Part shown: positions 9,303 to 20,457 of the stretch, one piece after another
How the letters are laid out: every line of letters begins with the position of its first letter
How positions within the stretch are numbered: position 1 is the stretch's first letter
Source: Calendula officinalis
Taxonomy: Eukaryota; Streptophyta; Magnoliopsida; Asterales; Asteraceae
Length of the DNA: 64,000 bases
NCBI GenBank assembly: GCA_963853835.1
Contig: OY970822.1
Coordinates: 50,494,404-50,558,403 of the forward strand
Reading direction: 5' to 3'
Notes under the pieces: generated by a model
What the model was told of the DNA's origin: nothing
Database searches by the model: none
The model's input: only the letters and a program-made list of their open reading frames with translations
Position numbers and translations under genes: made by a program

Positions 9303-10904
9303 GCTCCCACTTGCGCACGTGATAACATCAAGTAGTTATACAAGCAAAGGTTAGAGTCTAGCAACCCGCCAATGCCCCTAGAAGTACATGAGGAGTTTCA
9401 TAAAATCTTTGTTCAAAGTTTTCGAGCAGTTATCCTTTTGTTACTGATACTATGTTGAATTTTAGACAAGGATAAATGTCAATCTAAAATTTCAACGATT
9501 CTGTTTCTCGATCTATACATTGAAGTAGATTACCAAAACCAATCAAGATTCATCTTGATTACCTTTTGGGTGTGGCCACACATACATCTATTCAAATCAT
9601 CGAGGGGCCCAGTAGTATCTAATCCACATGCGTGGAGGAACAAATTCTTTGTTGACTGCACGTGTCTGTCATATGCTTAATGACAAACCCGATAATGGTT
9701 GTTATAGCAGCCTTATTCAGGTCAGTGTTTAACCATATCAAAGTTTGCCCCTATACATACACAAACCAACTTGCATCTCAAGTCAGAGGATAAGTGACAA
9801 AGCCTTTGTGAGATTCACTTGTGACATAAATCCAGGAAGTGATTTCTCATAGGTTGGGTCAGTCCAATTGTGCATCAATATGAACAACATGTGAGTTTGA
9901 TTTCATCATCCTTAGTCATACTAAGATAATGTCATCAATGCCCTCAGATTTGTCTTAATAATATTCCCATATTATCAATATGACAATGGACAATTTAGAA
10001 TATAAAACACAGTAAATATTCAAGGATATAAACATGCAAATATAGAACACAGTAGATATTCATATAAAAACGATCATATCAAATATATCAATTTATTCCA
10101 ATATAAAATGCTCACAGTTCCATTATCCAAATACTAAAACAGATTTACATGAAACTACTAGCTTGTCGAAGTCCAATGTTCCATTCATATTCAAGATGTT
10201 TGGTACAAGACATTGAGTTCGATAAAGCGTCAGCTAGTTAGTTATCTGTTTGAACTTTAAGTGTACGAATTTCACATATCTCGATAAATCATTCGAATGT
10301 AGTGAACCTTCGTAAATAGGATCTATCGTCATCACGCCCTATTTCAAAACCAACATAAGTATAGCAAGTATACTTAGTTTCAGTTCAGTATCTCCACCAT
10401 GACCAAGAAACATATATCCAGTACTTTAAAATACTTCAATGTGTTCTTAACAGCAATCCAGTGACTCTCTCATGAATTCTGTTGGTATTTTCTAGTAAGG
10501 TCCCCTAAGGACGTTACATTTGGCCTAGTACTTCTTACAGCGTACATGATGAATGTAATAGCCGATTCATAGGGGATTACATTCATCCGCTTCACCACAT
10601 CAGGTGTGGAAGGTCCTTGAGTCTCACTCAAGTTTACATTGTGTGGCATACGAGGACTTCCTCGTTTGGGAGTACCACTCTAAACCATTTAGAATTTTGT
10701 CAATGTAAGCACTTTGACTTAAACCAATTAACCGCTTTGATCTATCATTATAGATCTTTACTTCAAGTATGTATGTCGTGTCCCTACAATCCATCATGTC
10801 GAAACATTTTTCAAGCCAGGATTTTCATCTTGTAGCATGGTATATTGTTTCACATGAGTGACATGTCATCAACATGTATGACTTGAGAAACGACAACGCT
10901 CCCA
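9303..10904 (-). pseudogene. Decayed RT/RNase H region of the dead Copia element
   Basis: Between the PPT and the recognisable RT fragment no reading frame longer than about 70 codons survives on the minus strand. Position and order say that this is the rest of RT and RNase H. I cannot point to intact catalytic motifs, so the identity rests on context. Confidence 0.45.
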
Positions 10905-13328
10905 CTAGCTTTCATATATACACATACTCAGTTTGGGTTTTAGGTGAAACAAACGTTTTGATTTCATCATCAACCAAATTTCATAGTCATAGTACACTAC
11001 TTTGGCTATAAGAATCCTAATGTCTTTAGTAACAGGCGAGAAGGTTTCATCATTGTCAATCCAGTAGGATTGAGTGTAACCTTTTGCTACTATGAGAGAT
11101 TTATAGGTGTGTATATTTTCATCCATGTCAACAGTCTTACTGTTTTGAGAAAGATCAACTAAGTTCAAAACTTGATTGTCCCTCATGGATTTTATTTTCG
11201 CATTCATAGCTTCAAGTCATTTTTCGAATTCAAAATTCGATAATGCAACTTGATAGTTAGGGGGTTCATAATGATCCTCTAAACTTGCTCCTCAGCATCG
11301 ACATAAATCTATATCGTTCAGGTGCATGAAGTGTCCTTGCGGATCTATGAATGGGAACAACATCATCCTGTGGTCCAACATCTATATGTCCAGCCTCAGA
11401 ATGATATTTGCTAGTGTTACCAGAAGGTTGTGTATCTTCACTTTGAATCTTGTCAAAGTCTATAGTGCTCCCACTTGCTTTGTGAAATGAGACTGTTCTC
11501 AAGAAACTCAGCATACCGAGTAACAACCATTTGTTCTCAGTTGGGAAGTAAAATAGTAATCGAAGATATACTTGATAGATATGGGATCAAGTTTGTTCGG
11601 CATGTCTCGTTCCACGAGATCCTCACAACCCCAGATCCTCAAGTAAGACAAATTAGGGACTTTCCCACGCCATATCTCATATGGTGTCTTTTTAACCTTT
11701 TGGTCGGAACCATATCAAGTATTCGAGCAGCAGACTTCAGTGCATGCCCCTCAAAAGGATAGTGTAAGAGTAGTAGGACTCATCATAGATCGCACCATGT
11801 CATACAGGGTCCGATATCTCCTTCCAGACGTACCATTATCTTGTGGAGTGTATGAAAGAGTGAATTGTGAGACAATCTCACGATGTGAGGGATGATCCGG
11901 AAACTCTTGACTCATGTACTTTCATCCTTAATCAGGACTGAAAGCCTTTGTTGTCTTGCTAAGTTGATTTTCTACTTTTACTTTAGAAAGCTTTGAACGT
12001 TTCAAAGATTTCATGTTTATGTCTAATCAAGTAAACATAACCATAGCGACTGATATCATTAAAGCTTCCATGTTGATGTTTAATCAAGTAAACATAACCA
12101 CATCGAATGATATCATCAGTGAAAGTAGGTGGCACCTTCCCTAGTCTTAGTTCTAAAAGGGCCACATACATCAGTATGTATGAGTCCAAGTAGATTTGTA
12201 GCTCTTTCGCCAACTTGGGAGAAAAGCTTTCTTGTTATCTTTCCATAATATACAAGAGAGGCATTTTAAATGATTCATAATCATTTGTAAAGAAGCCCGT
12301 CGAGTTTTAGTATCAAAATGCGTTTCTTGTTTATGTGGAAAAGATGACGATGATCTAGGTAAGTAGAATCCAAACCAATTTGGATTCTTGAGTGCTACAT
12401 TTGTATATAGAACTATCGTTTGAATTAGGATCATGCATATTAATTTCAAACATACTATTACAATGAATAGTTATAAAAAATGTTATTTTTCATAAAACAA
12501 AATATCATAATCCATTATTCAACAAACGATAAAGCTAAACAATGCATAATTGATAATTGTTCAAAACAATAATTAACGCATTAGGAAGGATAAGATCACA
12601 GCTTCCATTCATTTAGCTTTCTACTTCACATTCAATCTTGCACATTTGTGTAAATGTGAGTTCCACAACTAGTGTCATACACTCAAGATTTATCACGAAA
12701 AGTATAGAGTTCTATAATGAAGATACCTAATGTGCTAACTAGAACACATTTGTCCTTCATCAACTCTGCCACGTAGGCAGGACAATTCCTCCTTCAATGG
12801 CCAGTTTCATCGCAATGATGGCAAGAAATATCCTTTGCAGGGTGCTCCTTTTTAGCAGGTGGGGGAATCGTAGGTTTGGAAAAGTAAACTAGCTTACCCT
12901 TACCTAGACTCTTGCCTTGTGCTTGCGGTTTACCTTCCCTGATTGCAAGAAAAGTATTGGGTAACCCTTGCTCAACCAGTTTTACCATAGCATGTTCAAC
13001 GACTGTCTTCCCCATGCTATGTACTTTTAAAACACTTTTCAAACTGGTCATAGTCCTTGGATAGTGAGGTAAGAATCAAGCTCATTCCAAGAACTTGTGG
13101 TAAGGGGTAACCAAGACGTTCCATTGGATCAAGATAGCATTGCATATTCAAGATGTAAGTGCTAACTGATTGGCCGTCCTCCTGATTGCAAGCATGGAAT
13201 GCTTTAACTGTTTTGAACAGTTCAAGTTCTGCCTTTTGTTGAAATATCATTTTCAACTCGCTTATCATGTCATATGCTGTGAGTTCCTCGAAGTACTTTC
13301 GAATCTCGGGGTTCATGCTCACAAGCAT
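10905..13328 (-). pseudogene. Broken Copia gag-pol remnant
   Basis: Minus-strand fragments appear in Copia order. 13328-13017 is capsid (MLVSMNPEIRKYFEEL..., UBN2-like). 13051-12794 ends in a nucleocapsid knuckle (CHHCDETGH). 12449-11983 is integrase in two frames, with FTDD and GYVYLIKHQH. 11526-11266 is the pre-RT linker (VPIHRSARTLHAPERY). 11207-10905 is the start of RT (DETFSPVTKDIRILIA). Frameshifts separate almost every piece, and protease and much of integrase are gone. Within integrase a 57-bp in-frame tandem duplication repeats the GYVYLI block. Confidence 0.85.
12013..12126 (-). repeat. 57-bp tandem duplication inside the integrase remnant
   Basis: The word taatcaagtaaacataacca occurs at 12024 and 12081, a 57-bp period (19 codons). 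The translated fragment therefore carries the GYVYLI(K/R)H block twice. Confidence 0.75.
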
Positions 13329-15379
13329 ATGAGTAGCAACTTCTTGGTGTTCGTTAAACGTTTCGGTAAAGGCTTGACGAACAGCAGCAGAATCACTGAC
13401 AGGAGGTGCCTCAGGTAAGGCCTCTTATAGGTGTATCAACTTTCTCATCTCTAAGGACAATCCTTAGAATTCGATACCAGAAGATAAAGTTGATATTAGT
13501 CAGTTTCAGTTTTCAAGAACTGATTTTTGAGTGGAGATACTTAGGTTTTGATGTTGTTGTTATCTGTATAACAACCAAAGTTCAAAAAATAGTATTTTCA
13601 ATAATAATTTCTTTTAATCAATTAACTACCCAATTAATTTTAATTAAAAGCTAAGATCCCATTGAGCTTCTATCACCGCATCAGTTGATCTGCTAGAGGT
13701 GATAGATCCAATAGGTAGGTGACGATCAACAATTGCATTACAAGTGCAACTCTTAGAGGTATGGGACTTCATGGCACCTAGTGAACAAGCATCTAGGGTC
13801 AAGTGGCATGTTTGTCGCATCGTCGCCTCGAGTCAAGGTCTCACCGTTAACTCGATTAAGTCATCCAATGTGAAATCATGTCAAAATAGCTCTAGGTCTC
13901 ACGCGTAGAGAATAATGACCTCGGATCTAGATTCAAACCACGTCTCACGTGAATTCAAAAATAGAAGCAAGTGATTTACAACCGATTGGACGGCGTGACT
14001 TAAATTTTAGGTATGTTAAATTTTAATTAATAAAATTTTATTAAGATATGAATGAATCATGTACTTCATTCATATCACTTCATAAGTCGTTTAATAAAAG
14101 GTAAAAACATTTAACGATTATTAAGGTTTAAGTTTCAAATCGTATTTAAACTTAGTTTAATCTCAAAACAATTTTAGATTAAAGGTTTAATCATCAATGA
14201 TTAACTATTATTTTAAGTTTCAAATCATATTTAAACTTAGTTTAATCTCAAAACAATTTTAGATTAAAGGTTTAATCATCAATGATTAACTAGTAATTAT
14301 TGATGATTAAATGTTTGGATGTTTTAATGTTTGTGTCAAAAAACCATTTTTAATTGTTTTATTTACTTGTATCTAATAGGAAAAGAAAACAACCACAAAC
14401 ATAAATAAAACATGCAACAAATTTTGTGCAAACCTCAACCGATGAAATCCTAGGTTCGGTCACGTGAGTCATCACGACGGACCGAAGGGTCAAACTAGGG
14501 GACGGGCCAACATGAACCCAAACGGGCCTACATAAACCCAATGGGCTCCCACTTGCTCCAAGACATTCTTGAGCAAGTAGAACCCAAAATTGTGAAAAAG
14601 TGTAATCTGCCAGAAAATTCCAGCAGACTTTGAAGCCCGAAAAGTCACTGAAGGAGTCTTCGTTGGTCTTCCCGGCCTTCTAAAAAGTTGTAGCCCACGA
14701 CATTGCAAGCATTTTAGGCTTTTGAATCGCCCAAAACGGAGTCCGTATGCCTCTGGAAAACCTGTTTTCGCACAGCCCTCGCTTTTGTGACGGAAATTTG
14801 TTGTTTTCTTCATTAGTCTTCAATATTTTTTGTCAACAATTTACAATAAAAAGATAAAATAAATACAATCTATTCTATTACTTTTACATTACAAATTTCC
14901 CCAAAAATGGCACCAAAAATAAAAGAAAAATAAATGAAACAAATTACAACAATTAAGCCAAAAAAAAACAAGGCTTTTCCCAAACAACCAAACAACCAAA
15001 CATCAACCACATTCATTCACAAATGGTCTAGGCTTTCATCGGTTTGCACAAACAAGCAACAATTGACAAGGCTTTGGCTTGGGATATGGCAAAAATACAT
15101 GTTTTGCCATATCAACAAAATGGAATTAAAAATTAAATTCCAAGCCAAATAATCAAAAAATACAATAACAAGATTAATTTTTTGATATGATTTTGTAACA
15201 AGTGACAATAGGGTTCCAAAAATACCATATTTTAACCCACATTTTTATAAAAATCCGAATATTAAAATAAAAAACCCGTAGGGTTTTTGTTTTTGTCCGA
15301 TCGGAATTTTAAAAACACAAAAACGATTGATTTTTGCCACTTTTCACAAAATCTAGCTAATTATATGATTAATATAATG
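13329..15379 (-). mobile_element. Long non-coding leader of the dead Copia element
   Basis: About 2 kb between gag and the PBS, with no credible reading frame. It contains a roughly 82-bp tandem repeat (about 14131-14292). It also has AT-rich stretches with many taattaaa and aaacaatttt words. A leader this long is unusual next to the 40-bp leader of the Copia element at 1476-7939. Confidence 0.6.
14131..14292. repeat. Two tandem copies of an approximately 82-bp AT-rich repeat
   Basis: The block tttcaaatcgtatttaaact through tcatcaatgattaacta occurs twice in direct succession with few changes. It lies in the leader of the dead Copia element. Confidence 0.85.
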
Positions 15380-15391
15380 GCTCTGATACCA
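15380..15391 (-). other. Primer-binding site of the dead Copia element
   Basis: The minus strand reads TGGTATCAGAGC one base inside the LTR edge at 15393, complementary to initiator Met-tRNA. Confidence 0.92.
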
Positions 15392-15392
15392 C

Positions 15393-16054
15393 TAATGGTG
15401 ATTTTCGGTTATTACAAGTAACAAAACGCAGCGGAAAGATTTAATCACCATGAACGGATCTTGATATCAATCATACAATTAAACTATAAGAAAATCAAAG
15501 AGAATGGTATAAGAATTCATACCCTAGTTGCCTTTGATTATTGTGTATTCGGATGGAGTTGGTGATGGATTGAAACCAAGTATTCAATTAGAATACCTCT
15601 AAAAGAAAGTCCACACAACACTTCAAGAACACCAAAGGAGGATGCTAGTCCTTGATTCTTGAGAGCAAAAATGGGAAGAAAACAAAAACACCTTCTTGTG
15701 TGTGTTATGGTGCACGTCCAAGAGAGGGGTCAAGGGAGTGTTTATGGACTCATTCATCACACATAATTGTGCCATAAAGACCCATTAAAGATTTCCATAA
15801 ACCATACTTCTATTTTCACTCTAGTCCCTTATTATTTGTTTCTTCTAGTTTGCTCATAATAAAGTTTCAATATTAACAATTAATATTAAACTTATTATAT
15901 ACAAGCATGAAGCTTTTATATATTAATAATTAATGTAATTACACTAATTACACTAATTATATAATGGTGTTTAGTGTTTAAGTGTGTGACCCTTTAGGCT
16001 CACAAACAACTAGCCATATAACTATATGTTATACGCGTGAAGCATATTCCAACA
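15393..16054 (-). mobile_element. 5' LTR of the dead Copia element
   Basis: Same length (662 bp) and, read by eye, the same sequence as 8641-9302. It is followed by the TSD copy gaaac at 16055-16059. Confidence 0.92.
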
Positions 16055-16142
16055 GAAACCAATTCTCACGTTCTTTAAATGATTTATTCTTATTTATCAT
16101 ATTTTATGCAATTTATTTATTTACAAATTTCGGCTCGTTACA
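16055..16142. mobile_element. Right end of the split older LTR
   Basis: Continues the LTR interrupted at 8640: gaaaccaattctcacgttct, then an AT-rich run, ending cggctcgttaca. This matches the terminal cgggtcgttaca of the LTRs at 43564 and 52567. Confidence 0.8.
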
Positions 16143-16200
16143 AGCAGCCCGTGACAAAAATAATTTTCAAAAAAAATAAAAATGAAAATAAAATTTTATT

Positions 16201-16761
16201 TAGGGGTGGCAATTGGGTTGGGTTTGGGTTAGTGGGTTCGGGTTGGCGGGTTGGTGGGTTGAAATCACTAAACCCAAACCCGACCTGTTAGAATTTTGGG
16301 TCAGAAAAAGCAACCCTAACCCGGACTCATTTAAATCAAGGTAACCCAGACCCAACCTGTGTAACCCATAAGCTTGAGAGGTTGGAGGGTCAAGTGGGTT
16401 AGCGGGTCAGAACCAGGTTGGGTTAGAAACAAAAAAATAAACCCAAATACAAGGCTAATCTTAATCCAATTAATAGAAAAATAACAAAGTTCAACTTCAA
16501 ATACATAATATTATTAATTGTATTATTTATGGTAATGGTATTCAATATTTTATATATTTTTTAAAAAATCTTTACAGATTAAATGGGTTGGTGGGTCGAC
16601 CCGGTTTTACCTAAGACAACCCGAACCCGACCTGATTTTTAAACAGGTTGGATGGGTCGACCTTTTTTTGACCCGAACCCATTTATGGTCAACCCAAACC
16701 CAACCTTTTCCTTGTTGGGTTCGTGTCGGGTTGTGGGTCGTGTCAGGAATTGCCACCCCTA
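16201..16761. mobile_element. hAT-type MITE with 8-bp target duplication
   Basis: 561 bp with terminal inverted repeats TAGGGGTGGCAAT and ATTGCCACCCCTA, flanked by a perfect 8-bp duplication attttatt (16193-16200 and 16762-16769). An 8-bp TSD and this TIR are typical of plant hAT elements. The interior is rich in gggtt and aaccc words and has no coding capacity, so it is non-autonomous. Confidence 0.92.
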
Positions 16762-16817
16762 ATTTTATTCAGTCTATTACACTAGAGCTATAACTCTAAA
16801 AACAGAAATCACACTAA

Positions 16818-17724
16818 GGTGTTGTTTGTTTTTTGACAAAAGGTCTTCCTGGGGTGTTTTCTCTTCGCGGCGCAGACCACGTGCAGAAAAAGCCTCCCGC
16901 AGATGTTTGTTTTTTAGAAGCTCGCAGATCTTTTTATGTCTGCGGCTCTTATTGGTTCTCTTCACGATGATTGGTCGGGGCCTTCGTTCCCTCTTTTAAG
17001 TAGAGAGATGTTCCCGCGGCGAAGAAGTGGAATGATCATCAGAAGGAGGTGAAGGGCTTAACATGCCTGACGGGAATAAGAAAATAAGGAAATTCGGTCG
17101 GGTTAGGCGAGAGTAGGCAACTAGCCCATCCTTGCTAGAACAATCGACTACCAGACTTGTATATAAGAATCAAAGAGACGGGGGCTCTATCGATGAGAGC
17201 TTAGGTGAAGGCTCGAATAGCTTAGTTGTTAGTTGAAAGACTCTGTATGGGATGTTCTTTCTATAGAGTGATAAACGGAGGGATCTTGCTTTCTAAAAGC
17301 CATAGTCAGGCAGAAGGCAGTGTGCAGTCAGCCAGTAGATGACGCCAGAGAGGGATTTGTCAAAGCACGGATAGGAGCTCTACCACGATATGATCTCTAC
17401 TCTTCTCCAAGAAGCTTTGGGCATTAGCTTCTTGGGTATTCTAAACTTAAAAAATACACATATCCTTCAAACAACATACTATATTATTGTATGAATTATT
17501 TTAATGTTGTTAGACATAGGATATATTAAATTTCTATTTATTTTAATGTTGTTAAACATAGGATATATTAAATTTCTATTTATTTAAGCAAGTCTACAGA
17601 TGTTAAAAAATAAACAACAGCTCTCTTGCAGACTGCAGATCTTTAGTCCACCCAGAAGTTGCAGCAATTGTCAGATGTGATCCACACACAGCAGATATTT
17701 TTACTCTAAAAAACAAACAGCACC
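16818..17724. mobile_element. PIF/Harbinger-type non-autonomous element with foreign interior
   Basis: 907 bp. The inverted ends GGTGTTGTTTGTTTTTT and (reverse complement of the right end) GGTGCTGTTTGTTTTTT are flanked by the trinucleotide duplication taa (16815-16817 and 17725-17727). The TSD and the GG...TGTTTG ends are typical of PIF/Harbinger and Tourist elements. Outer parts share cagatctttt/ctgcagatc words. The middle (about 16985-17450) is less AT-rich and different in texture. A 43-bp tandem duplication lies at about 17497-17582. Confidence 0.8.
16985..17450. other. Possible organelle-derived (mitochondrial-like) insert
   Basis: This block inside the PIF/Harbinger element is richer in G and C than its surroundings. 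It has the texture of plant mitochondrial intergenic DNA, with phrases such as gaaagactctgtatgggatg and ggagggatcttgctttctaa. No gene is recognised. The mitochondrial origin is my recollection of style and has not been matched to a sequence. Confidence 0.3.
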
Positions 17725-17953
17725 TAAAGGTCAAAAGTCAACCCACCGACACGCATCTCCTTGCTTCGTCCCCAAATCACTCCACACACACACATCCCTC
17801 TTTAACATGTCTTTCAAATCTCACTCAATCGATCTTCAAATTAAGTGATTTTCCAAATCTAGATTCAATTAGCTCGATTTCGAGCTTAATTACTATGCAA
17901 TTCGTTTCCTTGTGCTGAAATTTTCACAAATTGATTACCTTTTTGGCTCAATT

Positions 17954-19039
17954 ATGGAATCCCCAAAAGGCCCAAGCCCTGGACTTAGCTCAATCGCACT
18001 CCACAAAGAAACCCTAGATCTTCAATCCTTCGAAACAGAGACAAATCATACTCGATCAGATCACGTATTTCAGTCCACCAGTGCTCTCGAAATTCTAAGA
18101 GAAACAGTAAGAATACTGAGGTATAATTTAAATGGATTCATGGCAATTTGTGCAGTTTTAATCTGCCCTGTTTCAGCTGTTTTATTATCAAATGTTTTAG
18201 TTGATCAATCAATAGTTAAACGACTTGCAATTAGGTTAATATTACTTGCAAAAGCTTGTGGTCTTCCATTAAATGCAATTATCGAACGCTCATGCCAAAA
18301 GTTCTCAGAAACCGCTGTTGAAACCGCAATGTGTTTCCCATTATACATCACATTGCTGTTAATTTCAAAAGCTGCTGCTGTTTACTCTGTCGATTGTACT
18401 TATTCACGAAAAACATTCGATTCTTCAAAGTGTTACATAATCATTCGAAAGATTTGGAGAAGAATTGTGTCAACATATTTACTAGTTTGCACTATAATAA
18501 TCGGTTGTCTTACGTTATTTTTAGTATTATTAGCAGGTTTTAGCAGTTTGCTTACTGTAATCGGGTTTTCACCCGATTTAATTGCATACTCAGCCATCAT
18601 TTTTGGGTTATGTTTCTCGGTTTTCTTCGCAAATGCAATCATTATATGCAATCTTTCAGTGGTGATTTCAGTATTAGAAGATATTTCAGGCTCTGAAGCA
18701 TTATTAAGATCTATGATTTTAATTAGGGGTCAAGCTCAAGTTGGGTTAATGATATTTCTTGGATCAACAATCGGGATGGCGTTTATTGAAGGATTATTTG
18801 AACATCGTGTGAAAACTTTGAGTTATGGTGATGGATCTTCAAGAATATGGGAAGGACCACTTTTGGTAATTATGTATAGTTTTGTGGTGCTTATTGATTT
18901 TATGATGAGCACGGTTTTTTATTTCAGCTGCAAATCTTATAGTTTGGAAAACGGTTCTAGTTTAGAATGTCAGTCAGTTTTAGAGGCTGTAACTGTTTCA
19001 CCAGTTACTTCACCTGTATCATCTTCAGATGTTCATTAG
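17954..19039 (+). CDS. Plant-specific six-TM membrane protein (At1g26650/At1g69430-like)
   Basis: 361-residue uninterrupted frame. I start it at the ATG at 17954 (MESPKGPSPGLSSIALHKET) and not at the in-frame ATG at 17912, because the conserved-looking N-terminus begins here. The first about 45 residues are polar. Hydrophobic segments lie at about 60-82, 122-145, 170-203, 208-240, 263-281 and 300-326, and a Ser/Val-rich tail follows. The protein resembles an uncharacterised Arabidopsis family of membrane proteins. No catalytic motif is visible and the function is unknown. The coding region appears intronless. It is flanked upstream by a PIF/Harbinger element that ends about 230 bp before the ATG. 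Confidence 0.85.
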   Translation: MESPKGPSPGLSSIALHKETLDLQSFETETNHTRSDHVFQSTSALEILRETVRILRYNLNGFMAICAVLICPVSAVLLSNVLVDQSIVKRLAIRLILLAKACGLPLNAIIERSCQKFSETAVETAMCFPLYITLLLISKAAAVYSVDCTYSRKTFDSSKCYIIIRKIWRRIVSTYLLVCTIIIGCLTLFLVLLAGFSSLLTVIGFSPDLIAYSAIIFGLCFSVFFANAIIICNLSVVISVLEDISGSEALLRSMILIRGQAQVGLMIFLGSTIGMAFIEGLFEHRVKTLSYGDGSSRIWEGPLLVIMYSFVVLIDFMMSTVFYFSCKSYSLENGSSLECQSVLEAVTVSPVTSPVSSSDVH

Positions 19040-20131
19040 AATTTCTGAAAGATTTAGTAAATTGTATGATTAAAGGATCCAAAGTTTGTAGCTTTATAAG
19101 CTCGTTTTTGTGTTAATGGAGGTTGGTGAAGATGGGTTCGTTTTATAGGTCGGGGAGTATAATCTTTGATGTGAAAGTTTTGATTTTGAGGTTTTCTTGT
19201 TTTGAGTTTAGAGTTAGATATGATGTTTCTTGTTGTTGTGGTATGAAAAATGATACAAAATTAGTTATAGTTGTGTTTGAACTTCATGTACAATTTGTTG
19301 GAGACTTGAGCTCATAAAATAATAGGAAGAAATATGTTTTTTTAGCATCCTTGTAGAAGTTTTGGCATAAAGAAGCTATTAATCTTATGATTCCTTTTGC
19401 TGTTTTTTTGTTATAATAGCTGTTCATGTTATTTAGGGATGTTATTTAGGGGTATCTATTATTGCTTATTGAAAATATATAATGCGTTGTGTTTTGAAAA
19501 TGGATAATCAGATAATCATTAGTTATAAAATGTGATTCTCAAAATAAGTGTTTGAATTTGATTATATTATTTGAAATTGTAATAATCAGATAATCAGTTT
19601 TTTTAATGTCTGACAATCTGAATATTTGTTTGGTTTATAGGTAGAATAACTAATTCTAGATTTATGCGTTTTCAAAACGCAATAAGTACCTCACCACTTA
19701 TATTTTTAAAAACTATTGTGTTCTGGCCTTTGGGGCATCAAAGCGCAAATAATTAGGGTTTTTTATTCTTTTTGCCAAGCACTCATTGTAGATTAATTGT
19801 GTTTTCAGAATGCAATAAGCAGATTCAACTTCAAATCGCAATCCCAAACACCCCTCAACCTCTTATGTTGTATGTTGAAATTTGGGTTTTTCAAGTTTGT
19901 TTTCGATAAGTGGAAAGTGAAATGCCCAAAATACCTTTCTGGAATCCAAAAGCTATACCTAATACCAAAATGATTGAGGGAGCAACATAAGATGTTACCA
20001 TTAGATTAACAGAAATATGAAGTTTTTATTCTCTTTAAAGAGATCCACTTCCGCTTGCTCAACACTTCTGTGTTTTAACTTTTAACCCATGAAATGCACC
20101 ATTACTTTGTATATTTGGAATATACTTTATA
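19040..20131. other. 3' flank of the membrane-protein gene and intergenic DNA
   Basis: The first few hundred bases are T-rich and are likely 3' UTR. A possible degenerate MITE lies at about 19434-19857, with gcttattg...ttttgaaaa words in inverted arrangement near both ends and an edge reading ccaaacacccctc. No reliable target duplication was found. No gene is seen. Confidence 0.4.
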
Positions 20132-20441
20132 CTTCCGTATAAAAATAAGTGATACATTTTCTATTTACGGGTGGAACAAAATAAGTGATATGCTTCCAAA
20201 ACTTACCTTATTTGGTAAAAAAGTGGGATCCATTCTCTACTAACTATCTACTTTAATAAAGTGAATTTACCATTTTACCTTTATTTTTACTTTTAAACAT
20301 CATTAATATTACTTCATCCAAAAGAAGTGAGACCCATTATCCACTAACTATTTACTTTAATCTATTTTAAACCACCTTCCAATCTTTTGCCTCAAAAACT
20401 GCAATTTTTCAAATGAATAACTTATTTTGATACGGAGGTAG
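20132..20441. mobile_element. Stowaway-like MITE, copy 1
   Basis: Ends TA|CTTCCGTAT and GATACGGAGGTAG|TA, with a TA target duplication as in Tc1/mariner Stowaway MITEs. The interior shares with three other copies (38973, 39598, 40956) the words aataagtgatac, gtgggaccca, cactaactat and tactttaat. Confidence 0.75.
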
Positions 20442-20457
20442 TATTATATTTTATTAG

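Larger units (their letters stand above)
8641..16054 (-). mobile_element. Full-length but coding-dead Copia element with apparently identical LTRs
   Basis: The LTRs are 8641-9302 and 15393-16054, 662 bp each. I found no difference between them by eye. A 5-bp target duplication gaaac lies at 8636-8640 and 16055-16059. On the minus strand the order is LTR (TGTTGGAATATGC...), PBS, a roughly 2 kb non-coding leader, gag and pol remnants, and PPT. The coding region is heavily broken while the LTRs look young. This implies that the copy was mobilised in trans as an already defective element. Confidence 0.92.
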
